Shown: positions 51,110 through 63,610, counted from the stretch's first letter. The stretch is DNA of 64,000 nucleotides from Polyangiaceae bacterium (GCA_016719945.1 JADJYE010000008.1:434001-498000), one strand, 5' to 3'. Notes: generated by a model not told the origin, from the sequence alone. Made by a program: numbers and translations.

Positions 51110-52632
51110 GTGTCGACTTGGGGGGGGTCTGGTACCAGTGTCGTCCAGCGCCTGCTGCTCGCAGCGGTGCTCCTTGGGTGTGGTGATTCCGGGGGCGGTG
51201 GGGCCGGGGCGGGCGGGGGAGGCTTCGCCGCGTCTGGAGGGGCTCCTGGGGACGGCGGCACCGCGGAAGGCGGTGGCGCAAGCAACCCGAACGGCGGCGG
51301 CGGCGCCAGTGGGGGCCGGTGGGGGCGGTGGCAGTGGGGGCTCTGGCGGCGATGGCGGCGGCGGTGGCGGTGCCAATGGGGGCGGTGGCAGTGGGGGCTC
51401 TGGCGGCGATGGCGGCGCCGGTGGCGGCTCGGGTGGCTCGTTGACGAGCATCGAGCACGAGCGAGCAGGCCTCAACTGCGAGTGGGGCGGGGACGTCGAG
51501 CTCAGCGGATTCGACGCGGACCAAGACAGCGTGCTCGATCCCGAAGAGATCACACAGACGACGTACGACTGTTTCGTCCCGCCGACCTGCAACCAGGTGC
51601 TGCTGGGCAACTTCACGATCCAGAACGGCATCGATCTCGCTCAGCTGTCCAACTACTGCGAGGTCACGGGCGACCTGATCATCGCGACCGGGGCGAGCAT
51701 TCCTGTCCTCGAGATCCCGACGATCGAGCGTGTCGGGGGGACGCTGCGCACGACCAGCACCATCGGAGAGCTGCGGGCGCTCTGGAATACTTCGCGTCGG
51801 CGGGTCCGTCGTCTCGCTCCCGAGCCTGCGGGATGTGATCGGACTCAACGCGTTCAGCGACGGTTCGTTGGATGTCAGCTCGCTGAGCTGGGGCAACAAC
51901 CTGGGCTTGGGTGCGGCGGCGACGGGGGATGTCGTGTTCGAGCACCTCGAGTCCGGGTCCCCCTACCTCGAGCTCTATCCGGTCGGCGCCGGAGCCATCG
52001 AAGTCCACCTCCCGAAATGGGTCGGCTCTTGGATCAACGTCAGGGGCCCTGTCTCGGCCTTGCACACCCCTCAGTCGACCAGCATTCAAACCGTCTCGCT
52101 GCGTCCAGACCCGGCGGGTACCACGCTCGTCGCCCAGGACCTGACCCACGTCGGGGACCTCCGCATCTTCGGCGCCCCGGGGACGGCCATCTCGTTGCCG
52201 AACCTCGTGGAGGTCAGCGGGTCCGTCGCGCCGATCAGATGCGGAGACGCGTTGCCCGCTGCCGCCTGCATTTCCGCGGAATCAAGCTCGGTTCTGCTCC
52301 CTGCGCTGGCGCTCGTCGAGGGAGGTTTGTCCATGGCGGGGGCCGGCCCAACAGAGCTCACCCTGCCCGCGCTCGTGACCATCGACAACCTGAGCGTGGT
52401 GGAGGTCGACTCGCTCGCCTTCATCTCGGCCCCGGTGCTGCAGACGGTCACCGAGACGCTCCAGTTGCGTTGGTCGAACCAGATCACGACGCTCGACCTG
52501 CCGTCTCTGACGAGCGCCGGTTGCATCGATGTCCGCAACAACTTCTCGCTTCCGTCGTGCGACGTGGCCGACCTCATCGCGCAGACCGGCACCGCTTGCT
52601 CCCAGAACAGCGGCAACGCGAGCTGTCCCTGA
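51110..52632 (+). CDS. Gly-rich lipoprotein with beta-strand repeats (two frame breaks)
   Basis: Starts at GTG 51110 with a lipoprotein signal (VVQRLLLAAVLLGCGDSGGG). A Gly/Ser-rich linker to about 51,440 is built of repeated GGGGSGGSGGDGG units. The mature domain (EHERAGLNCEWGGDVELSGF, FTIQNGIDLAQLSNYCEVTG) then shows LRR-like receptor-L-type repeats (VVSLPSLRDVIGLNAFSDGS, LTLPALVTIDNLSVVEVDSL). Three frames are used. Removing one G of GGGGG near 51,311, and one base near 51,780-51,792, gives a continuous ~507-residue protein. Outer surface location is likely. A short Cys-rich end (CSQNSGNASCP) closes it. Confidence 0.7.
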
Positions 52633-52699
52633 AAGTCCCCCGAGCCGTTGGCGCGGACGCCTCCGCCGCCACGGCAGCGGCGTGCTAAGAACGCCCGGC

Positions 52700-53668
52700 G
52701 TGGCCAAGAAGGAGCCCTCACCGTTTGCGCCCTATCCCACCGACTGGGGCGCGTTCGCGCCCCTTCGGCTGCGCGCGCGGACGGTCGCGGAGGGCCTGTA
52801 CGCGGGCATGCACAGGAGCGTGCGCAAGGGCCCCGGCGTGGAGTTCGGCGGCCTCAGGCCCTACGTCCTCGGCGACGACCTGCGGTTCATCGACAAGCGC
52901 GCGCTGCTCAAGCACGAGCGCATGATGATCCGCGAGTTCGAGACCGAGACCGATCGCGCCCTGTGGCTGGTCGTCGACGCGACCGCGTCGATGGCGTTCC
53001 GCGGGCGCGGCCCCGGCGCGAAGTACGCCTTCGCGGCCCTCATCGCGGCCTCGCTCGCGCGCATCGCGACGAGCGCAGGCGATCCGGTGGGCGTGGTGAT
53101 CCTCGGCGGGGACGACCGCGGGCGGATGGTGCGCGCGACGTCGGGGCGTGAGGCGTTCGACCGCATCGTGTACGCGCTGTCTACGGTCAACGCGACCTCG
53201 GACTGGTCGACCGACGACGCCGAGCTCTCGCGCGCGCTCGGCCCCGTCCACGAGCGCGCGCGGCGGGGCTCGTCGATCGTCGTGCTGTCCGACTTCATCG
53301 ACCTGCCAGCCGCGGCCGCCAGCGCGATCGGCGCCCTCGGGACGCGCGGCCGGCGCGTCTTCGGCGTGCAGGTGCTCTCGCCCGACGAGCTCGAGCTGCC
53401 GTTCGACGAGCACGCTCGGTTTCGAAGCCTCGAGGGGGCAGTGGTGGTCGAGGCCGACCCGGCCACGGTCCGCGCGCGCTACCAGGAGGCGCTCGGCGCC
53501 CTGCGAAGGCGCTGGTCCGATGACCTCGTCGCTCGCGGCGGAGGCCTCGTCTCGTGCTCGACCGCGGACTCCCCCGTGAGCGTCGTGCGCTCGCTGCTGC
53601 TCGTGATCGCGGGCGCGCGCGCGCCGTCCGAGCGGCGCGCCGGCGCCGGTCCCGCGGGTGCGCCGTGA
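52700..53668 (+). CDS. DUF58 (vWA-related) protein
   Basis: 322 residues from GTG 52700. The DUF58 signature is RKGPGVEFGGLRPYVLGDDL with FIDKRALLKHERMMIREFET, then a vWA-like fold (ALWLVVDATASMAFRGRG with DxTxS metal site; GSSIVVLSDFIDLPAAAASA). DUF58 proteins usually pair with a MoxR ATPase and a BatA-type vWA protein. The BatA-like gene overlaps the stop (GTGA), but no MoxR gene is adjacent; the nearest is ~50 kb away and of another subfamily. Cytoplasmic. Confidence 0.92.
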   Translation: MAKKEPSPFAPYPTDWGAFAPLRLRARTVAEGLYAGMHRSVRKGPGVEFGGLRPYVLGDDLRFIDKRALLKHERMMIREFETETDRALWLVVDATASMAFRGRGPGAKYAFAALIAASLARIATSAGDPVGVVILGGDDRGRMVRATSGREAFDRIVYALSTVNATSDWSTDDAELSRALGPVHERARRGSSIVVLSDFIDLPAAAASAIGALGTRGRRVFGVQVLSPDELELPFDEHARFRSLEGAVVVEADPATVRARYQEALGALRRRWSDDLVARGGGLVSCSTADSPVSVVRSLLLVIAGARAPSERRAGAGPAGAP

Positions 53669-55653
53669 GCTTCCTCACCGCGCTGGCGCTGCTCGGGGGG
53701 CTGCTCGCCGCCGCCCCGGTCGCGGCCCACCTGCTCCGGCGCAGACGCGCGAAGGAGATCGAGCTGCCGACGGCGTCGCTGCTCGCGGCGACGCCGCCCG
53801 CGGCGCGTAGGCGCAGCGCCCTCGAGGACAGGGCGCTGCTCGCGATCCGCGTCATCGCCGTCCTCCTGCTGGCGGTGCTCGGCGCGACCCCGTTCGTCTC
53901 GTGCTCGCGGATCGCGCTCGCGCGCCGCGACGGCGCGTCGGTCGCGATGGTCTTCGTGCTCGACGACTCGCTGAGCATGACCGCGCCCGATCCGAATGGC
54001 AAAACCCGCTTCGATCGCGCGAAGCAGGCCGCGCTCGACCTGATCGACGACGCCGAGCCGGGAGACTCCTTCGCGGTGATCCTCGGGGGCGCCGAGCCGC
54101 GGGTGCTGCTCGCCGCCACGACCGACGCACGTGCCGCGTACTCGGCGGTGAAGGAGGTCGAGCCGTCCGATCGCGCGACCGACCTGGTCGCAGCGGTCGC
54201 GATCGCGCGAGACATGCTGCGCGGTGTGCCCCAGCCCGACCGGCGCGTCGTGCTCTTGAGCGATCTCGCGGACGGCGCGCCGAGCGGGCCTGCGCTCGAT
54301 GCCGGGCCCGACGCGACCCTCTGGTATCCCGTGGTCGACCTCGAGTCGCGGCCGGAGGCCAACTGCGCGATCACCGCGACGCTCCGGCGCGACCCGCAGC
54401 TCGAAGTGACCGTCAAGTGCGCGGGGCCCTCCACGGCGCGCGAGATCCAGATCGTCGCCGCCGCTGACGCGAAGAGCGTGCTCGTCTCCACGCCCGTCCC
54501 CGAGGGCGCGGAGGTCGTCTCGCTCAAGCTCCCGGCCGACGCGCCCGAGGACCTCGACGCACGGCTCACGCCCGCCGATCGCATCCCGGGCGATGACGTC
54601 GCGCCGGTCGCGGTCAAGCCGAAGACGGTGATGCTCGGCGTGCTCGTCGACGCGGCGGCCGCGAAGGTCGAGACAGGGGGCCCACCGCCAGTCGAGCAGG
54701 CCTTCGCCGCGCTCGAGGCCGGGACCTCCGTCCGCCCGATCTCGAGCATCCCGGAGCACGCCGACGAGCTCAAGCCGTACGCGGGTCTCGTGCTCGACGA
54801 TCCTCCGGGGCTGACGCCCGAGGAGCGCAAGACCGTCACGACCTGGGTCGAGGGCGGCGGGCTGCTCTTGTTGAGCTTGGGGAAGAAGGCCTCCTCGGCC
54901 CCGCTCGGCGCGGGCTTCGGGGCCCTCGTGCCTGGGGTCATCCGTTGGTCCCCCGACGCGCCGAAGGGCGCCAAGCCAGAGGCTTGCGGGTTCTTCGGCC
55001 CGAGCGCCGATGGCCTCGCGGATCTGGCGCCCAAGGGTCGCACCCTCATGCCTCCGGAGGCGACCAAGGACGCCGAGACGCTGTGCGCGTTCGAGGACGG
55101 TTCTCCACTCTTGTCGAGGCGCCCGCTCGGCAAGGGCGCCATCTACGTCACGACGCTGCCGTTCGACTTCGAGACCAGCGATTTCCCGCTGCGCCCCGCG
55201 TTCCTGGTGCTCCTCGACAGCTTTCACCAGGTCGCCCAGACCGGCGGCGGAGCGAAGGTCGTCGAGGCAGGGGGGCGCTTCCACTTCCCGGGCGCCAAGA
55301 CCGTCAAGGGCCAGGTCTCTCCGCCCGGGAGCGCCACGTCGGTGTCGCTCGAAATCCAGCCGGGGACCTCGCTCCGCGCGGACGCCCCGCGCGTCGGCCG
55401 CTACCTGTTCGAGGTCGATGGGGTGACGGACAGTCGCCTCGCGCTGCCAGCGGAGCGCGAGGTCGACCTCGCGCCGCGCGCCATCGCCACCGACGCGCGC
55501 GACCCTTCCCTCGGGGGTGAGACGCGCAAGCTCGACGCGTCGCCGTATGTCGCCTTCGGACTGCTGGCGCTGCTGCTGCTCGAGCTGATCGTGCGCCTCC
55601 TCGGGCCGACGCCCGCTCCGGTGGAGGAGCGAGCGGCGACCCCGGAGACCTGA
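53665..55653 (+). CDS. BatA-type membrane protein with vWA domain
   Basis: 662 residues from GTG 53665, overlapping the DUF58 stop. The N-terminal aerotolerance-type segment has two helices around FLTALALLGGLLAAAPVAAH with LLRRRRAKEIELPTASLL, and ALLAIRVIAVLLLAVLGATP. The vWA domain follows with a metal site MVFVLDDSLSMTAPDPNGKT (DxSxS). The large C-terminal part (KPYAGLVLDDPPGLTPEERK, GGGLLLLSLGKKASS) is a glutamine-amidotransferase-like periplasmic fold, and it ends with a helix (YVAFGLLALLLLELIVRLLG). Together with DUF58 it forms a known envelope-stress module of unclear biochemical role. Confidence 0.9.
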   Translation: MSFLTALALLGGLLAAAPVAAHLLRRRRAKEIELPTASLLAATPPAARRRSALEDRALLAIRVIAVLLLAVLGATPFVSCSRIALARRDGASVAMVFVLDDSLSMTAPDPNGKTRFDRAKQAALDLIDDAEPGDSFAVILGGAEPRVLLAATTDARAAYSAVKEVEPSDRATDLVAAVAIARDMLRGVPQPDRRVVLLSDLADGAPSGPALDAGPDATLWYPVVDLESRPEANCAITATLRRDPQLEVTVKCAGPSTAREIQIVAAADAKSVLVSTPVPEGAEVVSLKLPADAPEDLDARLTPADRIPGDDVAPVAVKPKTVMLGVLVDAAAAKVETGGPPPVEQAFAALEAGTSVRPISSIPEHADELKPYAGLVLDDPPGLTPEERKTVTTWVEGGGLLLLSLGKKASSAPLGAGFGALVPGVIRWSPDAPKGAKPEACGFFGPSADGLADLAPKGRTLMPPEATKDAETLCAFEDGSPLLSRRPLGKGAIYVTTLPFDFETSDFPLRPAFLVLLDSFHQVAQTGGGAKVVEAGGRFHFPGAKTVKGQVSPPGSATSVSLEIQPGTSLRADAPRVGRYLFEVDGVTDSRLALPAEREVDLAPRAIATDARDPSLGGETRKLDASPYVAFGLLALLLLELIVRLLGPTPAPVEERAATPET

Positions 55654-55666
55654 GACGCGGGCGCGC

Positions 55667-56619
55667 CTAGTGAACCGCGACCGGCGGCTCGTCGGCGGCG
55701 GGCTCGGCGCCGTCGTCGACGCGGAAGCCGTTCGCCTTGAACGAGTGCTCGGGCCCCGGGAAGCTGCGCGTCGCCACCGCCTCGACGTAGGCTCGCGTCG
55801 CCTCGACCACGCTGTCACCCACCTCCGCGAAGCGCTTCGCGAACTTCGGCTTCAGATCGCGGTACATCCCGAGCAGGTCGTAGCAGACGAGCACCTGTCC
55901 GTCGCAGCTGGGTCCTGCGCCGATGCCGATGGTGGGCACGCCGACCGACTCGCTGATCTGCGCGGCGAGATCGGGGGGATGGCCTCGAGCACGATGGCGT
56001 ACGCGCCGGCCTCCTCGAGCGCCTTCGCGTCCGCGAGCACGCGGCGCGCGTCGTCCTCGCGCTTGCCCTGGACCTTGAAGCCGCCCATCGCGTGGACCGA
56101 CTGCGGGAGCAGGCCGACGTGGCCCATGACCGGGATCCCCGCGCGGACGAGCCGGTGCACGTGCTCGGCGTATTCGAGGCCGCCCTCGAGCTTGACGCTT
56201 TCGAAGCCACCCTCCTTCATCAGCTTCCCGGCGCTCTCGACGGCCTGCGCCGGCGAGACCTGGAAGCTCATGAACGGCATGTCGCCGACCACGTGGGCGC
56301 TCCGCGCGCCGCGGGCCACCGCCCGGCCGTGGTAGCAGATCTCCTCGACGGTCACGGCGAGGGTGTTGTCGTGCCCTTGCACGACCATCCCCAGGGAGTC
56401 GCCGACCAGCAGGATGTCCGCCCCGCCCTCGTCGAGGAGCCGGGCCATCGTGAAGTCGTACGCCGTGATCATGGCGATCGGGCGCGGTTCGTTCGCGTGG
56501 CCATGGCCACGCGACTTGCGCGCTCGGATCGCAGGGACCGTCACCTTCACACGCGGGCGGCTCGCATCGGCTTCAGCAGCCGTCGCGCCCGCGGTCGACA
56601 CCTTGCGGGGACCGTACAT
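55667..56619 (-). CDS. panB: Ketopantoate hydroxymethyltransferase (one frame break)
   Basis: From ATG 56619 the PanB barrel reads PIAMITAYDFTMARLLDEGG, ADILLVGDSLGMVVQGHDNT, VTVEEICYHGRAVARG, DMPFMSFQVSPAQAVESAGK, VKLEGG and GHVGLLPQSVHAMGGFKVQG. The end is in another frame: PTIGIGAGPSCDGQVLVCYD. Adding one C to the C6 run near 55,976 gives AIPPDLAAQISESVGVPTIG and a continuous enzyme of ~317 residues, so the break is very probably a sequencing error. A ~45-residue N-terminal extension is unusual. It makes ketopantoate for pantothenate and CoA. Confidence 0.95.
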
Positions 56620-56687
56620 GACACCTCCGGGTCGCGGCCGCGATGATGCGGTCCACGCCTGTTGGTTTTAATAGGACGTCCAAGGGC

Positions 56688-58028
56688 CTACGACAAGCGC
56701 CTGCGCCGCCGCGCGAGCACTAGGCCCGCCACCGCGAGGGCGGCCAGGCCAGCGCCGGCATCGGCGCCCGGAGAGACCACGGCGCAGCCGCCGACCTGAC
56801 CGCCACCGACCGTCGCCTCACCGCCCTGGCCGCCGTCCTCCCAGAGGCCGTCGTCGCCGCAGTCGGGGGGAGGCGGGCACTCGGGCGGCGTGCCGATGGC
56901 GTTCTCGATGTAAAACCAACGGTTGACGCTCGACTGATCGGCCGACGCTTGCAGGGCCAGATCGGTCGTGAGGGCGTCGCGCGACAGCTCTCCGGAGAGC
57001 CGCGAGATCCACCGGGTCGCGGGGTCCGTCCCGGCGGTGAGCCGCTCGATGTCGGCCGTCGCGTTCACGACGGCGTTGAGCCCGTCGTCGTCGGCGTAGC
57101 CGCTCTCGACCGGGTTGGTCTCGGCGAAGTAGAGCAGCTCGTCGAAGGCCCAGGGGTTGAGCGGCTCGGCCGCCTCGAACAGCCAGGCGTGCCCACCGGA
57201 GCGCTCGAACTGCGTCGCCTTGAGGTCACCGTAGTTGCTGCGCTGAGCGTCCCAGTCCCAGACCAGGTCTTGCTCGCGAATCGTGAAGCTCGGAAAATTC
57301 TGGGGCTCGTACTTCCCCTCGCCCACCACCCAGAGGGTGATCGCCGTCGTCGCGCCCGTGCCGGCCGCGACCATCCGTAGCGGAAGCGCGGGGACGGCGC
57401 CAGGCGAGGTGATCGCGACGGGTCGCATCGAGTCGATGCCCTCTCCGGGCACGAGGCGCAGCGCGAGAAAGTCGAAGTCTTCTCCGACGTACGCGTCGAT
57501 CACCGGCTGGATGTCCGCGGGGATGTTGTACCCGTGGCTCGTCAGCCAGTCGGTGAGCGCGGCGGGGTCGTCGGACGTGAGCTGCACGGTCTCATAAGGA
57601 CCGACCACCTCTTGCGCGATGATCTGGACCCCCGGTCCCCCTCCGCCTTCGGAGGAAGCGCCCCCAGCCCCGTTCGAGAAGCCGCCGTCGTCGCAGAACT
57701 GCGGCTGGCAATTGATCTGGGGAGAGTAGACCTCCACCCTCGTCAAGCTCTCGAGCGACTGGAACAGCGCGTCGGAAGACAGGGCGACGTCGACCTGGCC
57801 CTTGATGGGCAAGACCCACGCGAACTCCTCGGGCGCGCCCGAGTAGGTGATCTGGTCGTAGAGGGTCGTCTGCTCGGTCGAGATGCCGAGGACCATCTTG
57901 TGGCCGGTCACCTGGGTGCTCTCGCTCTGCTGAACGAAGCAGCCACCACACGCGTCCGCGACATCGGGTGACGCAAGGAAAGGAATGACCGCCAGCGGAG
58001 CGGCGAACAGGAGCTTGGAAAGACGCAT
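56688..58028 (-). CDS. DUF2330 secreted protein with MYXO-CTERM-type tail
   Basis: 446 residues from ATG 58028, supported by GAGAGGTG at 58,035-58,042. The signal peptide is LLFAAPLAVIPFLASPDVAD. DUF2330 starts ACGGCFVQQSESTQVTGHKM with the family's Cys pair, then TTLYDQITYSGAPEEFAWVL and LPIKGQVDVALSSDALF. A Gly/Ser insert at ~125-140 interrupts it. The C-terminus is a Cys (GGCAVVSPGADAG), a hydrophobic helix (GLAALAVAGLVLARR) and Arg run, the MYXO-CTERM layout. The role is unknown; DUF2330 is typical of myxobacteria and some other deltaproteobacteria-like groups. Confidence 0.9.
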   Translation of the reverse strand: MRLSKLLFAAPLAVIPFLASPDVADACGGCFVQQSESTQVTGHKMVLGISTEQTTLYDQITYSGAPEEFAWVLPIKGQVDVALSSDALFQSLESLTRVEVYSPQINCQPQFCDDGGFSNGAGGASSEGGGGPGVQIIAQEVVGPYETVQLTSDDPAALTDWLTSHGYNIPADIQPVIDAYVGEDFDFLALRLVPGEGIDSMRPVAITSPGAVPALPLRMVAAGTGATTAITLWVVGEGKYEPQNFPSFTIREQDLVWDWDAQRSNYGDLKATQFERSGGHAWLFEAAEPLNPWAFDELLYFAETNPVESGYADDDGLNAVVNATADIERLTAGTDPATRWISRLSGELSRDALTTDLALQASADQSSVNRWFYIENAIGTPPECPPPPDCGDDGLWEDGGQGGEATVGGGQVGGCAVVSPGADAGAGLAALAVAGLVLARRRRRLS

Positions 58029-58181
58029 CGGCATCACCTCTCGTCCCAAAGGGATCGCACCTGCCAAGCAAGCGGCGATCCAGAGCGGGCGCGCGGATCC
58101 GAGCTGTTCCGGAGGAGACCGCGGCGCACCACGGCACAACCCCGGATCTTCGGATCGCGCCCGCCCCCCCCAGAGCTCGGG

Positions 58182-60623
58182 CTAGACGAGGCCCTCGTCG
58201 AGCCGCCGCATGCCCTCGAGCAGGAGGCCCTCGGGTGAGACGTTGATGGTGCGCTCGATCTTGCCGACCTCGGTCTCGATCTTGAAGTCGCCCTCCTTGA
58301 CGCCGAGCAGCGCGTAGAACGCGTCTTCCCCGCGTTTGGAGCCGAACTTGGCGTCGAAGACCTGGCCGTCGGAGAAGATGAGCTCGCCGCTGCCGGTCTT
58401 GGACGTGATGCGGACGGTGCACGTCTTGCGGCCGTGCCAGAGGATCTGGATGACGTCGGGCAGGGCCATCTCTGCGAGCGAGCCGCTCACGCCGCCCTTC
58501 GTCCCCGGCTGCGCCGTGCGGGTGGCCTGCTTGCGCTCGACCAGCTGACGCAGCTTGGTCACGAACACGTCGGGCGGGGTGGGCTTGGAGACGAGGTCGT
58601 CGACGCCAAGATCGAAGACGATCTCGGCGAGCTGACGATCCGTCTTGCGCGTGTGCACGACCCACGCGGTGACCTTCTGACCCCACGGCTCGGAGACGGC
58701 CGACGTGCGCAGCGTGAGGCCGGCGTCCTCCGAGTCGAGGTCGACGTCGCTCACCACGATGTTGAACTCTCGGGTCTTCAGCTCGTGAAGCGCCTGCTGA
58801 TACGTCCGCGCGGTCCGCACGTCGAAGCCAGCCTCGAGCAGGCGCAGCTCGAGGACCGTCGAGTCTTCGGGATCGGGGTCGACGAGCAGCACGCTGTGGC
58901 GGTCGTGGAGCAGCTTCGCGCGGAGGTCGTCTCCCGAGACCTCCGACTTGACCAGATCGACGATCGTTGGGTCGAACACCGTGCCTCGAGACTTGCCCAG
59001 GAACTGGATCGCCTCCGCAGGCTTGAGCACGCGTCGCGCCGGGTTACGCGGGTTGGCCGTCAGATCGCAGTAGCTGTCGACGACGGCCAGGATGCGCGCG
59101 CCGAGGGGGATGTCTTTGCCGGCCATCCCCAGCGGGAAGCCCTTTCCGTCGAAGCGCTCGTACATGGCCGTCACCGCGCTCTTCGTGTCCGAGTGCAGCG
59201 AGACAGCCTGGAAGAAGCGCTCGGGCACGTTGGCCACCTTCTGCGCGGCTGCGCGGTGCCCGTCGTATTCGGCGACGTTGAGCGACGTGAGGTGGTACGT
59301 GCCGGCCTTGCCGATGTCGTGGAGGTGCGTGGCGACGACGTACGCCGAGGTTTGCGCGGGCGGCAGGCCCATGCGGTCGCACACCCGCCGCACGAGCCGA
59401 GCGCACTGCGCCGAGTGCCCTCGGAGATCGGATCGGGAGGCCTCGAGGAGGCTCACGAGCACATTGAGGGTCTCCAGGTAGTCGGGCGAGAGCGTCGCCG
59501 CTTGCTCGGGCGGCGGAGCCTTCGCTCGCTGCGGAGGCGGGGGCGCCTTGCCTCTCGGCGCAGCCCCCGTGTCGCTCTTGCGATGGGCGACCTCGTCTTC
59601 GTCGAGATCGACGTCGTTCTCCTCGGCGTCGAGATCGTCGAGATCGTCGACCGCCGGGAGGGGCTCTCGGCGCTGCGGCTTGCCAGGCGCGCGCGGCACC
59701 GGGACCTTGCCACGACGAGGCTCGTTGCCGAGCGCTTGAGCCGACATCGCCTGCGCGGCCATCGCCTGCGCGGCCATCGCCTGCGCGGCCATCGCCTGCG
59801 CCGCCATGGCCTGCGCCGCCATGGCCTGCGCCGCCATCGCGCCTCCGGCCCCTGGCATTCCTCCGGCCATCCCGGGGGGCATCGCCCCGCCCATGCCTGG
59901 TGGCATCCCCCCAGGCATCCCAGGCATGCCTGGCATTCCCGCCATCTGCGGCATGGGCTGGAAGGCCGTCTCGAGGCTGTTGCCGTGTTGGATGAAGGGG
60001 GTCGCGCCGCCGACGCCGGGGTTGACGTCGCGCGAGCCCGTGGACGTCCACCCGGACCCTGTGCCCCCACCGCTGTTGGTGATCGAGCCGCCCCCGCGGA
60101 AGCGATCGACCTGAAGCGCCATCTTGTCGCCGCCTCGCATGACCTGAACGAAGAGGCTGGCGTCGTTGTGGTACGCGCGCTGGATGGCGGCGCGGATCGC
60201 GGCGGGTCGCGCGACCAGCGGGACCACCTCTCGGACACCAGCCGCGACCTTGACCTGGTCGAGCACCGCGAGGTTGTCCGGATCGGCCGTCACGATGTTG
60301 AGCGCGCGGCGGGCGTCGTCATAGAGGACGGGCAGGATGCACCCCTGCTCGCACAGCTTCTTGGGCAGGACGTTGATGAGCTTCTGATCGATGTTGGCCT
60401 TGTACAGCTTCTCCGTCGAGACGAACCGCGTGTTGTAGTTCGTCGCGATGAAGCGAAGCAGCTCGGCCTCGGAGATCACGTCGTTGTCGATCAGGGCGTC
60501 CTCGCACCGCCCGCCGTGAAGCCCTAAGTAGGACACGATGGTCGCGTGGACCTCCGGGGTGACCCGGAACTCCGCCAAGAGCTGATCGAGCACACGGGTG
60601 TTCGGCGCGGGCTGGTTCTTCAT
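58182..60623 (-). CDS. MshEN / HD-GYP-like / REC / PATAN signalling protein
   Basis: 813 residues from ATG 60623. Residues 1-~160 are a MshEN-type domain (DALIDNDVISEAELLRFIAT, VLPKKLCEQGCILPVLYDDA), a known c-di-GMP-binding fold. Residues ~170-375 are low complexity, with six MAAQA repeats at 263-298. An HD-GYP-like domain at ~380-560 keeps HLHDIGKAGTYHL, but HHE becomes MYERFDGKG and GYP becomes GFP, so hydrolase activity is doubtful. A REC domain at ~577-690 has SVLLVDPDPEDS and VVSDVDLD. The C-terminal PATAN/DUF4388 domain includes LPDVIQILWHGRKTCTVRIT. Such proteins act in c-di-GMP or motility regulation. Confidence 0.88.
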   Translation of the reverse strand: MKNQPAPNTRVLDQLLAEFRVTPEVHATIVSYLGLHGGRCEDALIDNDVISEAELLRFIATNYNTRFVSTEKLYKANIDQKLINVLPKKLCEQGCILPVLYDDARRALNIVTADPDNLAVLDQVKVAAGVREVVPLVARPAAIRAAIQRAYHNDASLFVQVMRGGDKMALQVDRFRGGGSITNSGGGTGSGWTSTGSRDVNPGVGGATPFIQHGNSLETAFQPMPQMAGMPGMPGMPGGMPPGMGGAMPPGMAGGMPGAGGAMAAQAMAAQAMAAQAMAAQAMAAQAMAAQAMSAQALGNEPRRGKVPVPRAPGKPQRREPLPAVDDLDDLDAEENDVDLDEDEVAHRKSDTGAAPRGKAPPPPQRAKAPPPEQAATLSPDYLETLNVLVSLLEASRSDLRGHSAQCARLVRRVCDRMGLPPAQTSAYVVATHLHDIGKAGTYHLTSLNVAEYDGHRAAAQKVANVPERFFQAVSLHSDTKSAVTAMYERFDGKGFPLGMAGKDIPLGARILAVVDSYCDLTANPRNPARRVLKPAEAIQFLGKSRGTVFDPTIVDLVKSEVSGDDLRAKLLHDRHSVLLVDPDPEDSTVLELRLLEAGFDVRTARTYQQALHELKTREFNIVVSDVDLDSEDAGLTLRTSAVSEPWGQKVTAWVVHTRKTDRQLAEIVFDLGVDDLVSKPTPPDVFVTKLRQLVERKQATRTAQPGTKGGVSGSLAEMALPDVIQILWHGRKTCTVRITSKTGSGELIFSDGQVFDAKFGSKRGEDAFYALLGVKEGDFKIETEVGKIERTINVSPEGLLLEGMRRLDEGLV

Positions 60624-60744
60624 CGGGGCTCTGCGGACACGTGGCGCGCGTGGGCGCGCGAGCGATGCCAAGGATCTTCGGCCCGTGACCGGGCCTCGGA
60701 CGGATCGCAACCGCAGTGTAGTCGACCGATCGACCCCTCGCCGA

Positions 60745-60786
60745 CAAAACGAGGAAGAGGAGGGACGGCGACCGTCTCCTCCTCTA
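60745..60786 (-). terminator. Hairpin terminator downstream of the membrane pyrophosphatase gene
   Basis: About 50 bases past the hppA stop, a ~13-bp stem with one bulge (AGAGGAGGAGACGG / CCGTCCCTCCTCT on the minus strand) is followed by TTCCTCGTTTTG. A T4 run also follows on the plus strand, so it could work in both directions. Confidence 0.6.
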
Positions 60787-60838
60787 CTTTTCGGAGGGCG
60801 GCCCAGTGGCCAGCCCTCCGACCTCGCTACACGTGAAC

Positions 60839-63397
<2,559 letters not shown>

Positions 63398-63610
63398 CTC
63401 TGAAGCTTCTCCTCGTGGCCGCGCGGTGCGCCGTGCGCGGCGCAGCACATGGGTGCTGCGCCAAAAGGAGGAGTGCGCACTCGCCGGCCTGGGTGGCGGC
63501 GCCGAGTACCTTTGTTGTCTGGTTTTCGCAACCATTCTTCGCGGCGGGCGGGGGGTGGGCCGCGCCGCGGACCGAGGACAAGGCCTTTTGTTTCGCGTGG
63601 ATCCGCCGCC

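Noticed and set aside
52700..55653. DUF58/BatA pair grouped with the MoxR triad at 1.4-5.6 kb
   Set aside because: They are ~50 kb apart, and the MoxR protein is RavA-like, not the subfamily usually found with DUF58/BatA.
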